64,000 bases of DNA from Caprimulgus europaeus (taxonomy: Eukaryota > Chordata > Aves > Caprimulgiformes > Caprimulgidae), in assembly GCA_907165065.1 (NCBI GenBank), contig OU015529.1:10608554-10672553 (forward strand). The letters are read 5' to 3'. Positions within the stretch are counted from its first letter, which is position 1. Each line of letters opens with the position of its first letter. A program made the position numbers and the translations under genes. Below the pieces are notes generated by a model. The model was not told the origin of the DNA. It made no database searches and saw only the letters and a program-made list of their open reading frames with translations. Positions 61,031 through 64,000 of this stretch are shown one piece after another.

Positions 61031-63398
61031 TTGCTCTTCTAGACACCTAGTTGTGTGTGTTACCATAGCTTGGGAGCCTGAGTACATGGGCAGAAGACAG
61101 AAAGTTTACTAAACAGTTGAATGAAATATGGATCAGCCTCTCAGAGTATTGAACACATGGCCCATATTTAAATGTAACTAATACACAGGCAAAATTCTGG
61201 TCTAATAAATGTTTATTAAATAGGGTGATAGACGCATACAGCTACAAACTACCTGGTTACCCATCCCCTAATACAGCTGCCGCGAGCGGGGGGTTGAAAA
61301 ACCTCAACTTTAAGAGCAACATCATCCATCTCTATCAGGCTGCTATTCCCACTGCCACCCCATGGAACAAGTAACACAGCAGCATCACTCAGTCTAAGCA
61401 GTTTCACAGGCAGGATTAAAACTTTTAGCTACTGGGAAATTATCTTATTTACAAAGCTAGATTTTATTTTATAGATGAAGTGGTTTTTGAGTGATGCTAA
61501 CTGAAGGGGGTTGGTGCTGTATAGGACAGGGAAGAAGACTTCCTCCAAGTAGGGAAATCTGAATTGTTCCAAGTATGAGAAAAACATCTTTGATTGAAAA
61601 AATCAACCCAATTTGCAATGTGCCATTTAGTTAAAAAAAAGAAAAAAGAAAAAGAAAAAAGAAGAAAAACTTTTTACTACAAAAGTAAATGCATAGAATT
61701 CAAACGCAAAATTCTCAACCTTTACCTTTGTGCTTGCTTAGAGTCTGAGGGTGAGGCTTGAATTAGCCCTTGCCTAAAAATCCCACTTTGGAAAGTGTGG
61801 GGTCAGTTTCTTCCTTGATTTAAAAAAAAAAACCAAAAAAACCTTTTACAAGTGGAAAAAAAAATCCCACAGAGGCTGCAGGGTACTGTTTTTCATTAGC
61901 TGGAACACACATTTTCAGAAGTTAAACTGCATGCTTTTTTCTGGCAATAATTAACACATTATTGTATATAATTTTTTAAAAATTACTCCTCAGATAATGA
62001 TTTCTCTGTTTCTTTACACCAATGAAAATTGCCAACCTGTTTGTTTTTAAGAACAAAGAGAGAAGTCCAAAGCCCATTGCTGCAAGCCATATTTCCAAAC
62101 CCTATCCTCTGCAGTTTTGAACTATGAAAAATAAAATCTTTTTCTAAAACTTAATATAGAAAAATTAGCATGACCAAACCAGTTTCAAATTCCAATTTTC
62201 AAATGAAAGTACAAAATGAATTTGAAACTGCAAATGAAGTAACATTTGTTTTAGTAACAGCAATTTGTACAGATAAGGTTATTTACACAAGAGCTCAACA
62301 TGTTTTTTCCATCTGTATTATTTGACGAGATGGATCCAAAATTCAAAAAAAAGTAAAAATGAGTAAACAAGGGTATCTGTATATTTAAAAATCGATTTAT
62401 TACTCCACCTAATACTAAATCAGCTCAATGCAACTGCCATTTTAAGGAAGTCTTACAAAGTTTGAATAAGCAAGTGTACTTCATTACAAAAGATAAAAGT
62501 TTCTTCTTCCCTACAGTGAATACAGGTAATTTCTGAAGCTGTGGCTTATAATTATTCACTGCTGAAAGGCTTTTAAAAGGTCCATATTGAAAACAGTGAC
62601 CCCCAGCTTCCCCTCAGAATGAATGGAGGTAACAATTCTCATTTTGCTGGAATGCTGGTTGATAACTGTTAGGCAAAACATGCATTTCTTCATTACAGTG
62701 TGGTCTGCAGGTTCATTTAAATAACAATATCATCCAGCATAAAAGTAACAAAAGAATTATCTGGCAATTTCAATATGTTGAAATGTATTATTAGTGCTAA
62801 CAATGGGAACCTTGAGTAAATAAATGAATGTCTTTTATTGGCAACATTACTTCCGATTATTTAGCTTTATGGAATATCAAACTTTATAATTCAACACCTT
62901 GGTCAAGAGTGTTTGCTTGGGTAACTTTTGAACTAGAACTGTCTTTTTAAAATGTCTCTCCAATTTCCTTTTCCTTTCACCACTGTTCCCAAGAAAGTAA
63001 AAAAAAAAATACTTTGCCCAAGCACAGGGAGCACTATTGTGTCCTTTTGTAAGACATTTAAAGAGCTACCCTCATACTGTTGTTATTTTTCATGACAAAA
63101 TAAACCCCAAATCTGGAAATTAGATTTTTTTGTGAAAGATATCAACCCAGTATTTATACATTATATCAACAGTATACAAAATGCATCAACAGTCTCTTCT
63201 GACCTGCCAATCCCACAGATCTCACAGAAAAATTTAACATTTTAGAATCTTATTATTGCAGGAATATTATCTCTATCTCAAGAGATCCCAAACCAATTCA
63301 TTACCATTAAGATACAAATTACAGTACAAAAGGCATACAGCCTCTGGGCTTGATATACTGTCCAAAACCACAGGACGATTGCAAGTGCTCTCTTAGAA
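61031..63398. other. Non-coding AT-rich stretch, no gene seen
   Basis: No exon or family recognised. A-rich simple repeats lie at 61632-61669 and about 61818-61862. A tiny CpG group (GCCGCGAGCGGGGGG) lies near 61279. Confidence 0.55.
61632..61669. repeat. (GAAAAA)n purine simple repeat
   Basis: A-rich run with regular G over about 38 bases. Confidence 0.85.
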
Positions 63399-64000
63399 AT
63401 GGTTCCCACCGCCTGTCTTCAAATGACTCCAGGAGGAGGAGCCGTGTTGGTTATCAGAGGTCTCACTGCACTTGACTTTGCAGGGTATCCCAACTGCTTA
63501 TACAGTTTTCAGGGTGAAAACACCCCCACATACACAAGGCTCGTCCTCACTCCAGATTCCCACCCCCCACCACCACCACTGCTGATAATCCAGCCGGAAC
63601 CAGTGTGGTACCCAGACATGACAAGCTCTGATGCGGTCCCCAACAACTCAGGTGACCTGTGATTTGATCACAGCTGTGAACAGGGCTGTGACACTGACTG
63701 CAGAACTCTCACACAGCTCTTTGTTCTGGTGATGCTCTGAGGGTCTCCCACAAATGTCCCCGAGCTGCCTTTCAGATACACTGTCCTCCTCTGCCACGCC
63801 AGCTCTTGGTCTCTTCCCCTTTGGATGACATTTCTGCCCCTACAGCAGAGCCGATGCCACAGAATGGTTGGCTGATGCAAAGCTTGGCACTTCAGCTTAT
63901 ATTGCCAACAAAGGTTATGTTTGATTTAAGCCTCTGGTCTTTGCACTGAAATGACTGAAGCACTTCTTACCACGTTCGATTTTGTCAGGTCTGCTGTAAG
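63399..64000. other. GC-richer end segment, no confirmed gene
   Basis: This segment has more G+C and CpG than the preceding 2 kb. A plus-strand frame (63399-63662) includes a stretch 63484-63651 bounded by a good acceptor (TTGACTTTGCAG) and a weak donor (CAG then GTGACC), 168 bases long and proline-rich. No protein family is recognised and nothing upstream or downstream supports an exon. Confidence 0.3.

Noticed and set aside
1-64000. CRISPR array, bacterial operon, phage or toxin system
   Set aside because: The sequence is vertebrate-like: CR1 LINEs, MIR-like SINEs, low CpG, short frames and no ribosome-binding sites or dense coding. No regularly spaced direct repeats were found.
1-64000. 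Endogenous retrovirus or LTR element
   Set aside because: No paired terminal repeats and no recognisable gag, pol or env parts were seen. Faint ones could have been missed.

Overview
The window reads as non-coding vertebrate DNA, most likely from a bird. It is AT-rich and low in repeats. Its most recognisable repeats are 5'-truncated CR1 LINEs with the bird/reptile 3' end (octamer ATTCTATG repeats). It also holds worn remnants of CR1/L3-type LINEs, L2-type LINEs and MIR-like SINEs. There is no Alu, B1/B2, L1 or tRNA-SINE of mammalian type. I found no host protein-coding gene, rRNA, tRNA or CRISPR array. The open reading frames are short, lack recognisable domains and overlap on both strands. 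The one exception is a decayed CR1 ORF2 C-terminus at about 41.17-41.59 kb. The window is therefore an intergenic desert or part of a very long intron; the sequence cannot say which.

Layout: 0.2-0.55 kb is a CR1 3' fragment. 0.55-12.7 kb is plain AT-rich sequence with homopolymers and a 2 x 58 bp tandem duplication at 6.5 kb. A small CpG-dense patch with a 20-bp inverted repeat lies at 12.76-12.99 kb. 13-25 kb holds stretches that look like candidate conserved regulatory DNA (homeodomain-type sites at 17.1-17.7 kb; an octamer and a SOX-like cluster at 24.4-24.9 kb). These are interspersed with an old MIR, faint MITE-like repeats and a CR1 tail. 25-32.7 kb is featureless to my reading. 32.7-41.6 kb has an old CR1 piece, MIRs, a TCF/LEF-like site group at 35.1 kb, a probable L2 remnant at 40.4 kb and the best CR1 copy at 41.1 kb. 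46.5-50.6 kb is the densest repeat zone: a MIR, a CR1, an older CR1/L3 reverse-transcriptase piece and an L2 piece. 50.6-60.4 kb is mostly plain. An L2 3' end lies at 60.4-61.0 kb. The last 600 bases are GC-richer and hold one speculative exon-shaped open stretch.

Nothing here forms an operon or a multi-gene system, and I saw no previously undescribed system. The items most worth checking are the cluster of LINE remnants of different clades at 48.5-50.6 kb, the possible regulatory clusters, and the direct pair of like CR1 copies about 48 kb apart. All family names rest on remembered consensus patterns, not on a search.
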